Shown here piece after piece: positions 63,018-64,000 of a DNA stretch of 64,000 nucleotides. A program made the position numbers and the translations under genes. Every line of letters begins with the position of its first letter. The first letter of the stretch is position 1. The notes beneath the pieces are model-generated. The model ran no database searches. It saw only the letters and a list, made by a program, of their open reading frames with translations, and was not told the origin of the DNA. This DNA comes from Taeniopygia guttata (lineage: Eukaryota; Chordata; Aves; Passeriformes; Estrildidae), in the NCBI RefSeq assembly GCF_048771995.1, contig NC_133036.1:18387001-18451000 (forward strand), written 5' to 3'.

Positions 63018-63320
63018 GGTGTGGAAGTCGAAATCCCCGGCCAGGATGGCCTTGGCTTTCTCCTGCTGCTTGCTGTGCTGGAAGAGGTCGGCCAGGAACT
63101 CGTCGTTGAAGGCGGCGGGGTCGATGTAGGCGCTGATGTCGATGGAGTTCTCGTTCTCGCAGATATCGCCGAGCTCCGCGCCGCCCGCAGCAGGTGCCGC
63201 CGCCGAGGGAGCCTCTCTGTAGCTGTAGGTGCTGCCGGGCAGGTGAGTCTGGAGCTGGTGGTGCTGGCCGCTGCTCATCGGGGGCCGGGAATCGACCTCG
63301 TAGAAATTGGCTTGCTCCAT
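62343..63320 (-). CDS. CEBPA: CCAAT/enhancer-binding protein alpha (C/EBP-alpha), full-length p42 form
   Basis: A single-exon bZIP transcription factor of 325 residues, known in vertebrates to drive granulocyte, adipocyte and hepatocyte differentiation. It binds DNA in the nucleus as a homodimer or C/EBP heterodimer. The N-terminus reads [14 protein letters not shown]. Transactivation element I lies around residues 57-80 ([19 protein letters not shown]) and element II around 130-142. A SUMO-type site IKQE is at 152-155, and GSK3-type Thr-Pro sites are at T203 and T207. The basic region spans about 248-275 (N260 within [12 protein letters not shown]), followed by a leucine zipper with L284, L291, L298, L305 and L312. 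The stop is TAG at 62343-62345. The start was chosen by N-terminal homology and by the uORF exactly 7 nt upstream; the frame stays open further upstream, so length alone would mislead. It is about 30 residues shorter than the mammalian protein, with His-rich segments (113-120, 213-219) instead of Gly/Pro tracts. No break is seen. Confidence 0.98.
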   Translation of the reverse strand: MEQANFYEVDSRPPMSSGQHHQLQTHLPGSTYSYREAPSAAAPAAGGAELGDICENENSIDISAYIDPAAFNDEFLADLFQHSKQQEKAKAILAGDFDFHTMHGAGAAASAPGHQPQHHQQPLFGCVPGYMDGKLDPLYERIAAPGLRPLVIKQEPREEEEVKSAALSALYPHHAPQQHPSHLQYQIAHCAQTTMHLQPGQPTPPPTPVPSPHHPHHPHPPGGLSAAGTLKMMPSDHRSKSKKTVDKNSNEYRVRRERNNIAVRKSRDKAKQRNVETQQKVLELTTDNERLRKRVEQLTRELETLRGIFRQLPESSLVKAMGSCA

Positions 63321-63428
63321 GAAGCAACTACAGTCTGCCGGGCATGGTGAAGGGCTCCTGCAATCCAGGTTTCGAACGGGACGGCGGCGGCGGCTCTGGC
63401 GATCTCGCGGCGCGGTGCTGCACGGCAC
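62343..63428 (-). CDS. CEBPA: Possible N-terminally extended C/EBP-alpha from a non-AUG codon
   Basis: The frame is open upstream of the p42 ATG. A GTG at 63426-63428 lies 36 codons upstream with a purine at -3 and is followed by a basic stretch (QSRRRRP). A CTG lies 16 codons upstream. Mammalian C/EBP-alpha has a known extended isoform started at a non-AUG codon whose basic N-terminus directs it to the nucleolus. The GTG start with an Arg-rich stretch would be a fair avian counterpart. Open frame alone is weak evidence in DNA this GC-rich, so the exact start is a guess. Confidence 0.35.
   Translation of the reverse strand: MPCSTAPRDRQSRRRRPVRNLDCRSPSPCPADCSCFMEQANFYEVDSRPPMSSGQHHQLQTHLPGSTYSYREAPSAAAPAAGGAELGDICENENSIDISAYIDPAAFNDEFLADLFQHSKQQEKAKAILAGDFDFHTMHGAGAAASAPGHQPQHHQQPLFGCVPGYMDGKLDPLYERIAAPGLRPLVIKQEPREEEEVKSAALSALYPHHAPQQHPSHLQYQIAHCAQTTMHLQPGQPTPPPTPVPSPHHPHHPHPPGGLSAAGTLKMMPSDHRSKSKKTVDKNSNEYRVRRERNNIAVRKSRDKAKQRNVETQQKVLELTTDNERLRKRVEQLTRELETLRGIFRQLPESSLVKAMGSCA
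63328..63345 (-). CDS. Conserved 5-codon upstream ORF of CEBPA (MPGRL)
   Basis: The reading frame is ATG-CCC-GGC-AGA-CTG-TAG, encoding MPGRL. It is out of frame with the main CDS and ends exactly 7 nt before the p42 ATG. C/EBP-alpha mRNAs of vertebrates, chicken included, are known to carry such a 5-codon uORF at this spacing. Ribosomes that translate it tend to skip the p42 start and reinitiate at the internal p30 start, coupling isoform ratio to initiation-factor activity. The start context is good (ACC before ATG). The sequence shows the uORF and spacing; the regulatory role is transferred from the family. Confidence 0.93.
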
Positions 63429-63521
63429 GGCTCGGTGCTCCCGGAGCCCGTCCCCCGGCCCAGCCCCGCTCCGCTCGCTGCCTGCCCTGTTGCTAGTGGG
63501 CTGCGGCGGTGCTGCGTGCCG

Positions 63522-63529
63522 TATATATA
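63522..63529 (-). promoter_or_regulatory. TATA box of CEBPA
   Basis: TATATATA on the minus strand in an otherwise very GC-rich island. A start site 25-32 bp downstream (about 63490-63500) would give a 5' UTR of roughly 170-180 nt containing the uORF, similar to the short 5' UTR of mammalian CEBPA. The start site itself is predicted, not seen. Confidence 0.75.
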
Positions 63530-64000
63530 CCGCCGGCAGCAGGGCCGGGGATCGCCCTCTAGTGTCCAACCTCCTGCTGGGAACCTTTGACCGCCGCGCA
63601 GCCGGCTCCCAGCGCCGCGGCCGGGCACAGCCGCCCGCCCGCCCCCGGGCGCCGCCGCCCCGCGGGGAGAGCGCCCCGCACTCCTCGATCCCCTTCCCCT
63701 CTCCCGCCGCCGCCCCGGCTCGGCGGGCGCTGAGCGCCGGATGCTCCCGCCGAGGAAAGTCCGCGCTGATAAGGGGCCCGGGGGAACGGCGCGGGGACTT
63801 TGAGCCCCGCTGCCGGGGCGCTCGGCGGGCAGAGCGCCCAAACGCGGCCGCTGCATTCGCACCGCCCGCTGCCGCCTCTGCGCCGAGAGCTTCGGCCCAG
63901 CGCTCCCCGGCCGCGCTCCGCACACAGTCTCAAAGTTCACCAGCCGCGCATACTTGCAAATATTCGGCCAGTCGGGAATATTCGCCCCGTCGGGTTTGGG
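63530..64000 (-). promoter_or_regulatory. CEBPA proximal promoter, cut by the window edge
   Basis: About 470 bp upstream of the TATA box, GC-rich and CpG-dense with many GC boxes. Minus-strand GGTCAAAGGTTC (63581-63592) is DR1-like. Minus-strand CAAAGTCC (63795-63802) and plus-strand CAAAGTTCA (63931-63939) match the HNF4 half-site core. A GATA motif (TGATAA, 63768-63773) is also present. Near the edge TTGCAAAT is followed by an 18-bp unit repeated in tandem (63959-63994). The motifs are visible; binding is inferred. The distal promoter lies outside the window. Confidence 0.7.

Larger units (their letters stand above)
62245..63945. other. CpG island covering CEBPA promoter and CDS
   Basis: A continuous GC-rich, CpG-dense block that includes the promoter, 5' UTR and whole coding sequence. 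It drops sharply to AT-rich sequence left of about 62240. Long antisense or alternative-frame open stretches inside it are a side effect of base composition. Confidence 0.9.

Noticed and set aside
62572..63327. A 251-codon minus-strand frame overlapping CEBPA
   Set aside because: It is a shifted-frame shadow of the CEBPA CDS, rich in Arg, Ala and Pro as expected from GC-rich sequence.
62202..63350. A 382-codon plus-strand frame opposite CEBPA
   Set aside because: It is the antisense shadow of the CEBPA coding sequence in GC-rich DNA; its residues follow from codon bias on the other strand and show no domain.
62343..63923. Reading CEBPA as a 526-residue protein from the first in-frame ATG
   Set aside because: The extra 201 residues include sequence upstream of the TATA box (63522-63529), so they cannot all be in the mRNA. 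Homology starts at [10 protein letters not shown].

Overview
This window is vertebrate nuclear DNA, almost certainly from a bird. It holds one recognisable protein-coding gene, the intronless CEBPA (C/EBP-alpha) at the right end on the minus strand. The predicted 325-residue protein has the His-rich, compact form I associate with avian C/EBP-alpha; mammalian versions are longer (about 358 aa). Two further signs point to a bird: 3'-truncated CR1 LINE fragments with the typical CR1 3' end (about 3764-3815, 35333-35502, 57238-57300), and only worn, scattered older repeats. I cannot name the species; a songbird is plausible but unproven.

Right end (about 61.4-64.0 kb): a CpG-island promoter with a TATA box at 63522-63529, a 5-codon uORF (63328-63345) exactly 7 nt before the main ATG, the CDS (62343-63320), then a 3' UTR with an (AAU)n tract and several candidate poly(A) signals. 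The translational-control layout of C/EBP-alpha (uORF, p42 start, internal p30-like start) is intact. A possible non-AUG N-terminal extension is also open.

3' flank (about 57.0-61.4 kb): an orphan GC-rich CpG island (about 59.89-60.50 kb) abuts a 1.2-kb G-rich minisatellite (about 58.69-59.90 kb, 17-bp unit). The unit resembles immunoglobulin switch-region repeats. Left of it are a MIR-like SINE, an (AC)n tract, an E-box cluster and a CR1 end.

From 1 to about 57 kb I see no convincing gene: this is a gene desert on the 3' side of CEBPA. In mammals this side carries distal CEBPA enhancers (mouse about +37 kb, human about +42 kb). Several stretches have dense, coherent transcription-factor motif groups and are the best candidates for long-range CEBPA control elements: 5.42-5.49, 13.59-13.72 and 41.83-42.26 kb. 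The desert also holds pentanucleotide arrays (ATATG at 18.70-18.83, TTTCC at 45.05-45.39, TTTTC then TCTCC at 51.62-52.11 kb), a 30-bp minisatellite with higher-order structure (26.61-26.95 kb), a 160-bp direct duplication (19.84 and 21.70 kb), G-quadruplex candidates and a 15-bp perfect hairpin.

Motif-based enhancer calls are inference from sequence reading alone. The CEBPA gene, its uORF and the tandem repeats are directly visible.
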